DNA from: VBCK01 sp035511515
Lineage (GTDB): Bacteria > Pseudomonadota > Gammaproteobacteria > Burkholderiales > Burkholderiaceae_F
Assembly (NCBI GenBank): GCA_035511515.1
Contig: DATKFG010000030.1
Coordinates: 1 to 64,000, forward strand
Length of the DNA stretch: 64,000 nucleotides
Reading direction: 5' to 3'
Positions 1-8,451 of this stretch are shown in pieces. Position 1 is the stretch's first letter, and each line of letters opens with the position of its first letter. The position numbers were made by a program, and so were the translations under genes. A model generated the notes under the pieces. The model was not told where the DNA came from. It saw only the letters and a list, made by a program, of their open reading frames with translations, and did not search any database.

Positions 1-1
1 C

Positions 2-259
2 GAGTTCGCGATCCAGTTGCGAGACCACCGCTTTGCTCCGTCCGAGATACGGGTTCCGGCGGGCGTGAAGGTCAAGCTGGTCATCGACAACCAGGATGCT
101 TCGCCCGAGGAGTTCGACAGTTTTGCGCTGAACCGCGAAAAAATCATATTTCCCAGCTCCAAGGGCATCGTGTTCATCGGTCCGCTCAAGCCGGGCCGCT
201 ACGAATTCATCGGCGAATTCAACCGGAGCACCGCGCATGGCGTTGTCATTGCGGAATAG
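2..259 (+). CDS. periplasmic cupredoxin-domain protein, 5' end cut by the window
   Basis: The reading frame is open to the left edge, so the N-terminus and any signal peptide are missing; about 85 residues remain. They form a cupredoxin-type beta sandwich: a start like FAPSEIRVPAG, then a conserved GEFN..TAHG segment near the C-terminus. This matches the cupredoxin proteins and domains found with FTR1 iron permeases (EfeO N-domain type), which are thought to handle or oxidise periplasmic Fe(II). The FTR1 permease gene begins 65 bases downstream on the same strand, which supports a role in iron uptake. No blue-copper Cys ligand is visible, so it is not a classical electron-transfer cupredoxin. 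Confidence 0.75.
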   Translation, partial: EFAIQLRDHRFAPSEIRVPAGVKVKLVIDNQDASPEEFDSFALNREKIIFPSSKGIVFIGPLKPGRYEFIGEFNRSTAHGVVIAE

Positions 260-324
260 GGCGCCGTCGAATCCGCCTTGCCGGCTCGCGCCCGGGTCCA
301 AATCGAACCGTTGACGAGATCACC

Positions 325-1137
325 ATGTTCGCAGCCACCCTGATCGTGTTTCGAGAGTCGCTGGAAGCGGCCCTTGTGATCGGAATCGTCGCGGCCGCCA
401 CGCGCCCGATCGCGCGGCGCGGCTGGTGGATCGCGCTGGGAGCGGCTGCCGGCGTGGCCGGGGCGGTCGGGGTGGCGGCCGTTGCCCAATCGATCGCGCA
501 GATGGCCGGGGGCAACGGGCAGGAGCTGTTCACGGCCGTCGTGCTGGCCCTGGCGGTAGGGATGCTGGCCTGGCACAACATCTGGATGGCCAGCCACGGA
601 CGCAAGATCGCGACCCAGGCACGCGAGCTGGGCCACTCGGTGGCGCGGGGCGAAATTGCGCTGACGGCGATCGTCACCGCGGTGGCCCTGACGGTGCTGC
701 GCGAAGGATCCGAAACGGTGCTGTTCCTGATCGGCATTGCCACGTCATCGAACGCGTCGCGGGCCACGCTGGCGATCGGCAGCGTGCTCGGTCTGGCGGC
801 CGGGGGCCTGGCCGGCATTCTGATGTACGCCGGACTGCTGCGCGTACCGGTGAGCCGCTTGTTCGTGGTGACCGGCTGGCTGATTCTGCTGCTGGCGGCC
901 GGCATGGCCGGCCAGTTCGCCCGAGTCCTGATCCAGGCCGATGTGCTGCCCGCGCTGGCCTCGCCGCTATGGGACACTTCATCGCTGATGCCGGATGACT
1001 CGGCCCTGGGCGTGCTGCTGCATGCGCTGCTCGGGTATCAGGCTCAGCCGAGCGCGACGCAGGTCCTGTTCTACTTTGCCGCCTTTGTGTTGATCCTTGT
1101 CGCGATGCGCCGGGCCCAGTCGCATCGCACCGCCTGA
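325..1137 (+). CDS. FTR1-family high-affinity iron permease
   Basis: A 270-residue polytopic inner-membrane protein with the two REXXE iron-binding motifs of the FTR1/EfeU family: RESLE at residues 10-14 in the first helix and REGSE at 126-130 in the fourth. The remaining hydrophobic stretches give about seven helices. The family imports iron in concert with an oxidising periplasmic partner; the cupredoxin just upstream is the likely one here. The ATG follows a short spacer. It is called an EfeU/FTR1-type permease without assigning the gene name, because no EfeB peroxidase is in view. Confidence 0.9.
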   Translation: MFAATLIVFRESLEAALVIGIVAAATRPIARRGWWIALGAAAGVAGAVGVAAVAQSIAQMAGGNGQELFTAVVLALAVGMLAWHNIWMASHGRKIATQARELGHSVARGEIALTAIVTAVALTVLREGSETVLFLIGIATSSNASRATLAIGSVLGLAAGGLAGILMYAGLLRVPVSRLFVVTGWLILLLAAGMAGQFARVLIQADVLPALASPLWDTSSLMPDDSALGVLLHALLGYQAQPSATQVLFYFAAFVLILVAMRRAQSHRTA

Positions 1138-1147
1138 CGATCCGATC

Positions 1148-1885
1148 GTGCGGCTGCTTTCGGGCGTCGCCCTCGCGGTCGTGCTTGCCCCGGCGCAGGT
1201 CGCGCGCGCGGCCGAACCGTCCGACTACGTTCTGATGCCCGGCGTCGTGTATGGAGAGCGGGCGATCGACATCAAGGCGGGCAGCTTCTCCGGACCCGGA
1301 CCCCGCAACAGTGCCGGCAGCATTGCGTTCGAATACTCGCCGACCACCTACTGGGTGACCGAGCTGTACGACGCGTTCGCCCGCTCCGGCGGAAGAGGCA
1401 CCCATTTCGACGCGATCGAGTGGGAAAACCGCTTCCAGCTGACGGAGCCGGGCCAGTACGCGATCGACTGGGGCAGTGTGATCGAAGTGGAGAAACCCCA
1501 CGCGGCTGGCTCCGGCTGGAACCTCACGCTCGGACCGTTGATGCAGGGCGAGATTGCCGACCGCTTTCAATGGAACTTCAACCCGCTGCTGTCCCGCAAC
1601 CTGGGCGGCCCGACCGGAGCGGCAACGCAGATGGGCTACCAGATGCAGGTGAAGTACCGTTACCGGCAGTCGTTCGAATTCGGGGCGCAGGGCTTCGGCG
1701 ACCTGGGTCCGTGGTACCACTGGTCGGCATTGGAGCAGCAGACGCACCGCTTGGGTCCAGCCATTTTCGGCAGGGTTGCGCTCGGCGGGCGCCGCGTTCT
1801 GTACTACAACGCCGGCTGGCTGTTCGGGCTGGTCCGCGCCGCGCCTTCCGATACGGTGCGCGCGCAAATCGAGTTTGAATTCTGA
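1148..1885 (+). CDS. secreted, probably outer-membrane, protein of unknown function
   Basis: I choose the GTG at 1148, ten bases after the FTR1 stop, because it gives a clean signal peptide (MRLLSGVALAVVLAPAQ, cleavage after ARA) and about 245 residues. An upstream start at 1097 would overlap the FTR1 gene and put a polar stretch in front. The mature protein is rich in alternating aromatic and polar residues and ends in QIEFEF; a terminal phenylalanine is typical of outer-membrane beta barrels. No specific family is recognised. Its position after the iron permease suggests a role in metal handling or uptake across the outer membrane, but that is inference. Confidence 0.6.
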   Translation: MRLLSGVALAVVLAPAQVARAAEPSDYVLMPGVVYGERAIDIKAGSFSGPGPRNSAGSIAFEYSPTTYWVTELYDAFARSGGRGTHFDAIEWENRFQLTEPGQYAIDWGSVIEVEKPHAAGSGWNLTLGPLMQGEIADRFQWNFNPLLSRNLGGPTGAATQMGYQMQVKYRYRQSFEFGAQGFGDLGPWYHWSALEQQTHRLGPAIFGRVALGGRRVLYYNAGWLFGLVRAAPSDTVRAQIEFEF

Positions 1886-2792
1886 CGCGCGCGCGCCGCA
1901 CTGGCGTGCCGCGCTCCAGTTGCTGGCGTCGATGTCGCTGGCCGGCACCTACGTGGCGCTGGTCAAGCCGCTCGCCGTGCTGCTGCCGATTTTCGCGCTG
2001 GCGTTGCTGCGCTTCGCAATCGGGGCAGTCGCGCTGCTGCCGTGGAGCTGGCGCGGCCGCAGCGAGGCGCCGCTGACCCGTTTGGAATGCCGGCAGCTGT
2101 TCCTGCAGTCGTTCTTCGGCAATTTTCTGTTCTCGGTCTGCATGCTGTCCGGCGTGGCGCTGACTTCGGCGACCGCTGCCGGGCTGGTGATGAGCGCGCT
2201 GCCGGTCGTGGTGGCGCTGCTGTCGAGCGTGCTGCTGAGCGAGCGCGTCACGGGCCGGCTGCTGCTGGCGGTCGGGTGCGCGGGCGCCGGCATCGCGCTG
2301 GTGCAACTGGCCCGGTCTGCAACGCCGGTCGCAGCCTCGAGCTGGCTTGGAAACGCGCTGGTGCTCGGCGCCGTGTGCTGCGAAGCGGTGTACGTGGTGA
2401 TCGGCAAGCAGCTGAGCGCAACGCGCACCCCGATGCGGGTTTCGGCCTGGATCAACCTGTGGGGACTGGCACTGAGCGCTCCGTTGGGGCTGTGGCAGCT
2501 CGCGCGCGTCGATTGGGTTGCCATCCCGGCGCGATTGTGGGCCTATCTGGTGTTCTACGCGCTGGCGGCCAGCGTCGTGACGGTTCCGCTGTGGATGTCC
2601 GGGCTGCGCCGCACCTCGGCCGGCATCGCCGGCGTTTTCACGGTGGCGCTGCCGCTGTCGGCCACCGCGGTGGCGGCCGGCGTGCTGGGCGAAACGGTGA
2701 CCTGGCTGCATGCCGTCGCGCTGTCCTTCGCGGTGCTGGCGATCGTGCTGGCCGCCATGCCGGCCGGGCGTTTCATTTCGAAACCCGATTAG
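1875..2792 (+). CDS. EamA/DMT-superfamily transporter
   Basis: About 305 residues with roughly ten transmembrane helices in two similar halves (EamA repeat; a motif like SATAAGLVMSALPVVVALLS in the first half and RRTSAGIAGVFTVALPL in the second). These proteins export amino acids, nucleosides or other metabolites. I chose the TTG at 1875, which overlaps the preceding stop by 11 bases, because the first helix (ALQLLASMSLAGTYVALV) would be cut by the next start, the ATG at 1932. The substrate cannot be inferred. Confidence 0.75.
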   Translation: MNSDARAPHWRAALQLLASMSLAGTYVALVKPLAVLLPIFALALLRFAIGAVALLPWSWRGRSEAPLTRLECRQLFLQSFFGNFLFSVCMLSGVALTSATAAGLVMSALPVVVALLSSVLLSERVTGRLLLAVGCAGAGIALVQLARSATPVAASSWLGNALVLGAVCCEAVYVVIGKQLSATRTPMRVSAWINLWGLALSAPLGLWQLARVDWVAIPARLWAYLVFYALAASVVTVPLWMSGLRRTSAGIAGVFTVALPLSATAVAAGVLGETVTWLHAVALSFAVLAIVLAAMPAGRFISKPD

Positions 2793-2843
2793 CTGGTTCT
2801 CCCCTACCGCGAAACCGCAATGGCCGTTGTCCGCGGTTGCTTG

Positions 2844-2861
2844 TTTATGCGCAATTTATGC
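2844..2861 (+). promoter_or_regulatory. candidate KdpE binding site: two TTTATGC repeats upstream of kdp
   Basis: TTTATGC occurs at 2844-2850 and again at 2855-2861, one helical turn (11 bp) apart, in the 150-base gap before the kdp genes. Direct repeats at this spacing are usual for OmpR-family regulators, and the E. coli KdpE site also contains a TTTATA-type element. The surrounding gap (2793-2942) holds no other gene. No convincing -35/-10 pair was found, so the assignment rests on position and spacing. Confidence 0.35.
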
Positions 2862-2942
2862 CGCGCTTGCTCAGATCTACAAGATTCTTACGACGCAAGC
2901 GATACGCTGCGTCCGTTTTGCCGAACTCGAAGGATGAGGACC

Positions 2943-3038
2943 ATGAATCTCGTCATCTGGCTGCCGGCGCTCTTCGCGCTGGGACTCATCAGCATGGCCC
3001 TGTGCGGGGCGTTCATCGAAGCCTGCGCCCGAATCTAG
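2943..3038 (+). CDS. 31-residue single-helix membrane peptide preceding kdpF
   Basis: ATG at 2943 follows a strong ribosome binding site (AGGATGAGG) and reads 31 codons to TAG at 3036. The product begins MNLVIWLPALFALGLISM and ends in a short polar tail with Cys (IEACARI); it is one transmembrane helix. It sits 13 bases before kdpF and is clearly cotranscribed with kdp. No named family is known to me. By analogy with KdpF, which is a lipid-like stabiliser of the KdpABC complex, it may be an extra small subunit or a leader peptide; this is inference. Confidence 0.7.
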   Translation: MNLVIWLPALFALGLISMALCGAFIEACARI

Positions 3039-3051
3039 AAGGAATCGCGTC

Positions 3052-3132
3052 ATGAACTATCTGACCGCGCTGATCGTCGCCTTTCTATTCGTCTACCTGA
3101 CCGCCGCGCTCGTCCGACCCGAGTGGTTCTGA
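3052..3132 (+). CDS. kdpF: KdpF, small subunit of the potassium-transporting ATPase
   Basis: A 26-codon gene (ATG 3052, TGA 3130-3132) with a ribosome binding site (AGAAGGAA) just upstream. The peptide is a single hydrophobic helix followed by ALVRPEWF, which matches the conserved ALLRPERF-type tail of KdpF. In E. coli KdpF lies against KdpA and stabilises the KdpFABC complex. It lies directly before kdpA, the usual order. Confidence 0.88.
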   Translation: MNYLTALIVAFLFVYLTAALVRPEWF

Positions 3133-3187
3133 CACGCCGCCGCCCTGTCCCGAAAACGGACGGTCATTGGAACAACCGGTGAACCCC

Positions 3188-5005
3188 ATGTGGACTTTAC
3201 CCATTCTGCTGCTTGCGATCACGATCCTGCTGTCGATTCCGCTCAGCCGCTATTTCGTCTGGATCATGGAGGGCCGCTACAAGGCCCCGCGCGCGCTCGC
3301 CTGGCTCGAGGCGCGCCTGGACAGCGGGCCGCAGGACTGGAAGCAGTACACCGTTGCTCTGCTCGTGTTCAACGCGATGCTGTTCGTTTTCGGCTACCTC
3401 GTGCTGTGCCTGCAGCCGATCGCGCCGCTCAACCCGCTCGGGCGCGGCATCCTGGCGCCGTCGACGATCTTCAACACCGTCATCTCGTTCATGACGAACA
3501 CGAATCTGCAGCACTACGCAGGCGACCAGCATCTTTCCAATTTCAGCCAGATCTTCTTCATCCTGCCGAACATGTTCCTTTCGGCTTCGGTGGGCTTCTG
3601 CGCGCTGTCGGCCATCATCCGCGCGTTCCGCGGCCAGGCCTCGCTCGGCAACTTCTTCGTCGACATGTGGCGCGTGGTCGCCTACATCTACCTGCCGGTG
3701 GCGTTGATCGTGGGGGTCATCTTCATGCGCGAGGGCATGCCGATGACCTATCAAAGCCAGCAGACGGTCGCGACGCTCGAAGCCGGTTCGATGGGTTTGG
3801 ACGAGCATGGCCTGGCCAAGCCGCAGAACATCATCGTCGGACCGGTCGCGGCGGTGATTCCGATCAAGATGCTGGGTACCAACGGCGGCGGGTTCTATGG
3901 GATGAATTCGGCGCACCCGCTCGAGAATCCGACCGCCTGGGCGAACTTCGTCACGACGTTCGCAATGATGATCTTCCCGTTCACGCTGGTGCTGATGTAC
4001 GGGCGGATGCTCGGACGCATACGCCACTCGGTCGTCATCTATGGCGTCATGCTGACGCTGATGGTCGGGCTGATCGCCTGGACGGTGAACTGGGACACGC
4101 TGCGCCCGAACCCGGCGTTCACCGGGACCGCGTCAGCGCGAAGCTATGAGATCGCCAGCGCGGCCGACCCCGGCGGCAAGCGCACGATGGCACTGCCGGC
4201 GATGCCCAGCCTGCCGGTCGAGCAGCATCTGGGCAATCTCGAGGGCAAGGAGCTGCGCTTCGGGACCTCCGCCGGCGCCGTCTTCGCGGCCATCACCACC
4301 GACGTCACCTGCGGCGCAGTCAATGCCGAGCACGACAGCCTGCATCCGATCGCGAGCCTGGCGCCGTTCACCGGCATGTGGCTGAACTGCGTGTTCGGCG
4401 GCAAGGGCGTCGGCATGATCAACCTGTTGCTGTTCCTGGTCGTTGGCGTGTTCCTCGCCGGCCAGATGGTCGGCCGCAGCCCCGAGTATCTCGGCCGCAA
4501 GGTCGGCGCGCGCGAGATGAAGCTCGCGATGCTCGCACTGCTGGTGCATCCGATCATGATTCTGGGGCCCAGCGGCTGGTTCGCGGCCACCGACTGGGGC
4601 ATCAAGGCCGAGAGCAACCCGGGCCCGCACGGCTTCTCGCAGATCGTCTACCAGTACTCGTCGGCGTCGGCCAATAACGGATCGGCATTCGACGGACTCG
4701 GCGTGACCTACGGCCTGAACAACAACCCCAATCCGCCGCCCGAAGCCGTGCCGTTCGACATCGGCACTGGCCTGGTCATGCTGTTCTCGCGCTACCTGCC
4801 GATCATCGCTCCGATCGCGATGGCCTTCTACCTGGGCCGCAAGAAGGTCGCACCGGTCTCGCTTGGGACGATGCGCGACGACACCTTGACCTTCGGCTTC
4901 CTGTTGCTCGGCACGATCCTGATCATCGGCGCCCTGCTGTTCCTGCCGGTTGCGGCGCTCGGCCCGCTGGCGGAGCACCTCGGTCCGATCCCCTTCGGCG
5001 GGTGA
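3188..5005 (+). CDS. kdpA: KdpA, potassium-translocating subunit of KdpFABC
   Basis: About 605 residues with the four pore-loop repeats of the SKT channel family. Visible signatures are TNGGGFYGMNSAHPLENPT, a TDVTCGAVNAEHDSLHP selectivity region, GGKGVGMINLLLF and SANNGSAFDGL, all close to KdpA of E. coli. It binds K+ from the periplasm and passes it through the membrane, with energy from KdpB. ATG 3188 begins the first helix (MWTLPILLLAITILL); GTG 3179 and TTG 3167 are possible in-frame starts and none has a strong ribosome binding site. Confidence 0.97.
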   Translation: MWTLPILLLAITILLSIPLSRYFVWIMEGRYKAPRALAWLEARLDSGPQDWKQYTVALLVFNAMLFVFGYLVLCLQPIAPLNPLGRGILAPSTIFNTVISFMTNTNLQHYAGDQHLSNFSQIFFILPNMFLSASVGFCALSAIIRAFRGQASLGNFFVDMWRVVAYIYLPVALIVGVIFMREGMPMTYQSQQTVATLEAGSMGLDEHGLAKPQNIIVGPVAAVIPIKMLGTNGGGFYGMNSAHPLENPTAWANFVTTFAMMIFPFTLVLMYGRMLGRIRHSVVIYGVMLTLMVGLIAWTVNWDTLRPNPAFTGTASARSYEIASAADPGGKRTMALPAMPSLPVEQHLGNLEGKELRFGTSAGAVFAAITTDVTCGAVNAEHDSLHPIASLAPFTGMWLNCVFGGKGVGMINLLLFLVVGVFLAGQMVGRSPEYLGRKVGAREMKLAMLALLVHPIMILGPSGWFAATDWGIKAESNPGPHGFSQIVYQYSSASANNGSAFDGLGVTYGLNNNPNPPPEAVPFDIGTGLVMLFSRYLPIIAPIAMAFYLGRKKVAPVSLGTMRDDTLTFGFLLLGTILIIGALLFLPVAALGPLAEHLGPIPFGG

Positions 5006-5042
5006 GCGCCGAAGGCTGCCCCATCCTGTACGGAGCATGGCT

Positions 5043-7220
5043 ATGCAACTGACGGAACTGGAACGGGACCATACGGGCGCTTCGGGACGCGATCCGTTGA
5101 CGGAGGGCCTGGAACGGGACCATAAGGCCGCCTCTCGAAGCGATCTGTTTTCTGCTGGCCTCGCGCTGGCGGCGCTCAAGCAATCGTTCGTGATGCTGCG
5201 ACCGGACATCCAATGGCGCAACCCGGTGATGTTTGTCGTCGAGGTCGGTGCTGCACTGACGCTCGGGTTCATTTTGCGCGCGATCTTCGGGACGACGACG
5301 AGCCCATTTCCCCTCGGCTATTTCGTCCAGCTCGATGTCTGGCTGTGGCTCACGGTGCTGTTCGCCAACTTCGCCACCGCCTATGCCGAGGAGCGCGGTC
5401 GTGCCCAGGCGGCGACCTTGCGTCGCACTCGCGGTTCGACGCCGGCTCAACGGCTGCTTGCCGACGGCAGCATCGAAGCGATCAGTTCGATCGCGCTCAA
5501 GCCGGGTGACCAGGTCGTCGTCCGCGTCGGTGAAGTGATCCCCGGCGACGGCGAGGTGGTCGACGGGGCCGCCTCTGTCGACGAGTCGGCCATCACCGGT
5601 GAGTCGGCGCCCGTGATCCGCGAGGCCGGCGGCGATCGCTCGGGCGTCACCGGTGGTACCACGGTGCTGTCCGACCGCATCGTCGTGCGCATCGTCGCGG
5701 GGTACGGCGAGTCCTTCCTCGACCGCATGATTGCGCTGGTCGAGGGTGCGGTGCGGCAGCGAACGCCCAACGAGATCGCGCTGACGCTGGTACTGACCGC
5801 CTTCAGCCTGATCTTTCTGATCGTCGTGGTGCCATTGTGGCCGATGGCCTACAACGCCGAACAGTACATGGCCTCGTATCTGGGTCTGACGACGCCGCTC
5901 GCGAGCCTGGGCACCGACGTACCCACGCTGGTGGCTTTGCTGGTCTGTCTGATCCCGACGACGATCGGCGCGCTCCTTGCCGCGATCGGCATTGCTGGAA
6001 TGGACCGCGCTCTTCGCGCCAACATCATCGCCAAGAGCGGACGCGCGGTCGAGACCGCCGGCGACATCGATACCGTGCTGCTCGACAAGACCGGAACGAT
6101 CACGCTCGGCAGCCGCCGCGCTTCCGAATTCCTGCCGTTGCGCGGCGTGAGCGAGCATGAACTGCGCGTGACGGCGGCGCTCGCGTCTCAGGCGGATCGC
6201 ACGCCGGAAGGACAGAGCATCGTGAACTTCGTACTCGGCTCGGGCATTGCGCAATCCTCGATCACGGCGCCGAGCGGTTCGCAGTTCATCGAGTTCACCG
6301 CGCAGACGCGTATGAGCGGCGCCGACCTGCCCGGCGGACGTCAGATCCGCAAAGGAGCGCCGGATGCGGTGGTCGCGCACTTGCGCGCTCTGGGAACGAC
6401 GCCGCCCGCGGAGATCGATACGCTCGTCACCAGAGCGGCAGCGGACGGTGCGACGCCGCTGGTGGTCGCCGACGGTTCACGCGCGCTGGGGGTCGTCGTC
6501 CTGCAGGACACCCTGAAGCCTCTGATCAACGTGCGTATTGCTTTGCTGCGCAAGATGGGGCTGCGCACCATCATGATCACCGGCGACAACCGCATCACCG
6601 CCGCCACCATTGCCAAGCGCGCGGGCGTGGACGATTTCCTGCCGGAAGCGACCCCGGAGGCCAAGCTGGTGTTCCTGCGCAAGGAGCAGGCGGAGGGCAA
6701 GCTCGTGGCGATGATGGGCGACGGCACGAACGACGCGCCGGCTCTGGCGCAGGCCGATGTCGGGCTCGCTATGAATTCCGGCACCCAGGCCGCCAAGGAG
6801 GCGGGCAACATGGTCGATCTGGACAGCGATCCGACCAAGTTGATCGAGGTCGTCGAGATCGGCAAGCAGTTGCTGATGACCCGCGGTTCATTGACCACCT
6901 TCTCGATTGCCAACGACGTCGCGAAGTACTTTGCGATCATCCCGGCGCTGTTCGCAGCTACGCTGCCCTGGCTGAAGCCGCTCGACGTGATGCATCTGCA
7001 CTCGCCGACTTCGGCGATTCTGTCGGCCGTGATCTTCAACGCGGTCATCATTCCGCTTCTGATCCCGGTGGCGCTGAAGGGCGTGCGCTTCCGGCCCCTG
7101 GGCGCCGACGCGCTGCTGCGCCGTAACCTGCTGGTGTGGGGCGTCGGCGGCGTGATCGTGCCGTTCATCGGCATCAAGTTGATCGACGTGGTCATGGTGA
7201 CCTTGAAGCTGGTCGCCTGA
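5043..7220 (+). CDS. kdpB: KdpB, P-type ATPase subunit of KdpFABC
   Basis: A P-type ATPase of 725 residues. The phosphorylation motif DKTGT has its Asp at residue 348, and ITGES, ITGDN and MMGDGTNDAPALAQADVG are all present, so the enzyme should be active. It hydrolyses ATP to drive K+ uptake through KdpA. ATG 5043 is preferred over ATG 5037 because GGAG at 5032-5035 is then 7 bases away. The N-terminus is about 40 residues longer than in E. coli and carries an imperfect tandem repeat (LTELERDH..., LTEGLERDH...) before the usual QWRNPVMF segment. Confidence 0.97.
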   Translation: MQLTELERDHTGASGRDPLTEGLERDHKAASRSDLFSAGLALAALKQSFVMLRPDIQWRNPVMFVVEVGAALTLGFILRAIFGTTTSPFPLGYFVQLDVWLWLTVLFANFATAYAEERGRAQAATLRRTRGSTPAQRLLADGSIEAISSIALKPGDQVVVRVGEVIPGDGEVVDGAASVDESAITGESAPVIREAGGDRSGVTGGTTVLSDRIVVRIVAGYGESFLDRMIALVEGAVRQRTPNEIALTLVLTAFSLIFLIVVVPLWPMAYNAEQYMASYLGLTTPLASLGTDVPTLVALLVCLIPTTIGALLAAIGIAGMDRALRANIIAKSGRAVETAGDIDTVLLDKTGTITLGSRRASEFLPLRGVSEHELRVTAALASQADRTPEGQSIVNFVLGSGIAQSSITAPSGSQFIEFTAQTRMSGADLPGGRQIRKGAPDAVVAHLRALGTTPPAEIDTLVTRAAADGATPLVVADGSRALGVVVLQDTLKPLINVRIALLRKMGLRTIMITGDNRITAATIAKRAGVDDFLPEATPEAKLVFLRKEQAEGKLVAMMGDGTNDAPALAQADVGLAMNSGTQAAKEAGNMVDLDSDPTKLIEVVEIGKQLLMTRGSLTTFSIANDVAKYFAIIPALFAATLPWLKPLDVMHLHSPTSAILSAVIFNAVIIPLLIPVALKGVRFRPLGADALLRRNLLVWGVGGVIVPFIGIKLIDVVMVTLKLVA
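5058..5124 (+). repeat. tandem duplication in the 5' end of kdpB
   Basis: The 16 bases CTGGAACGGGACCATA occur at 5058-5073 and 5109-5124, a period of 51 bases (17 codons). Neighbouring bases match in part (TGACGGA precedes both), so the peptide unit LTE(G)LERDH(T/K).AS is doubled. This region is absent from standard KdpB. Confidence 0.8.
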
Positions 7221-7245
7221 CACCTGAAGTGTGAGGAAATTCGCC

Positions 7246-8262
7246 ATGCTGCGATCCGTCTCGAAAAGTCTGTGGCTGCTGGCCTTCAGCGTCGTGCTGG
7301 TCTGTGGGATTTATCCGCAGATCCTGTGGGGCGTCGGCCAGGTCTTTTTCCCCTTTCAAACCAACGGCAGCATTGTCAACGGGCCGGACGGCAAGCCGGT
7401 CGGATCGCTCCTCGTGGCCCAGCCGTTCACCAAGGACGAGTACTTTCAGCCGCGTCCGTCGGCGGCCTCGTATGACGCGACCGCTTCGTCCTCGTCCGCT
7501 CTGGCGCCGTCCAACTACGCGCTGCGGGATCGGGCCGCTCGGGCGATCGGGCCGGTCGCCGTCTACAGCGCTGGCCCTAAGAAAGACCAGCCGGTGGCGC
7601 CTGACGTGGAGTCCTGGTTCCAGGCCGACCGGTTCGACGGCAAGCCCGGCATCGTCGCGCACTGGGCGCAAGCCCACAACGGGCTGGCCCAGGCATGGGT
7701 GACGGGCGACCCGACGCATGTGGCCTATGTGGACGCGTGGTCAAAAACGAATCCCGACATCGTCGCGCAGTTCGTCAAGGACAATCCGGGCACGCCCAAG
7801 CCCGCCGCGAGCGACCTCGCGGTGGTCTTCTTCGAGCATTTCTCGAAGGACCACCCCGGCCTGTTCCCGTCTTCGGTCACGCACAAGGGACCGGACGGCA
7901 AGGACGTGACCGAGATCGCGCCGGTCAAGGAAGGCTCCGACATCCAGTCGATCTTCTTCGACACCTGGCGCCAGGACCATCCAGACGCGCAGTTGCAGGA
8001 CGTCCCGGGCGATTACGTCACCGCCTCCGGGTCCGGTCTGGATCCGCACATCACGTTGCAGAACGCCGAGTTCCAGCTCGACCGTGTGGCAGGAAAGTGG
8101 GCACAGAACCTCAAGCGCGATCCGGCCGAGGTCCGAAAAGAGATCGAAGCCATGTTGCAGACGCATGCGTCGAGCCCCGGGGGCGGCTTGTTCGGCGAGC
8201 CGATCGTCAACGTGCTGGAGCTGAACCTGGAGCTGCGCAAGCGCTACGGCGCCACATCTTGA
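7246..8262 (+). CDS. kdpC: KdpC, enlarged form
   Basis: One N-terminal helix (LWLLAFSVVLVCGIYPQ) then a periplasmic domain, as in KdpC, the subunit that caps KdpA and KdpB. N- and C-terminal parts are recognisable: GS.L..QPF....YF.PRPSA near residue 60 and SGSGLDPHI...A..Q..RVA past residue 250. Between them lie about 130 extra residues (roughly 115-245), so the protein is 338 residues rather than the usual 190 or so. ATG 7246 has GAGGAA eight bases upstream. The insert is rich in Asp, Lys and aromatic residues and reads in frame with normal codon use, so it is a genuine domain rather than a frameshift. Confidence 0.93.
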   Translation: MLRSVSKSLWLLAFSVVLVCGIYPQILWGVGQVFFPFQTNGSIVNGPDGKPVGSLLVAQPFTKDEYFQPRPSAASYDATASSSSALAPSNYALRDRAARAIGPVAVYSAGPKKDQPVAPDVESWFQADRFDGKPGIVAHWAQAHNGLAQAWVTGDPTHVAYVDAWSKTNPDIVAQFVKDNPGTPKPAASDLAVVFFEHFSKDHPGLFPSSVTHKGPDGKDVTEIAPVKEGSDIQSIFFDTWRQDHPDAQLQDVPGDYVTASGSGLDPHITLQNAEFQLDRVAGKWAQNLKRDPAEVRKEIEAMLQTHASSPGGGLFGEPIVNVLELNLELRKRYGATS

Positions 8263-8451
8263 GAAGGCGCAACACCCCCGTGGGGTAGGCACGTGAAACG
8301 CATCCGTCTTCCCGGGATCGGCCGGTTCTCGGCTGTGACGTTTGGGCCCCCCGGCGCTCGCTCACAGCCTTCCGTCACGAGCTCTGTCCCGGCCCAGGTG
8401 CCCGGTGCCGCAACTGGCAGCGCCGGACCGGCAGGCAAACAGGAACGCGCC

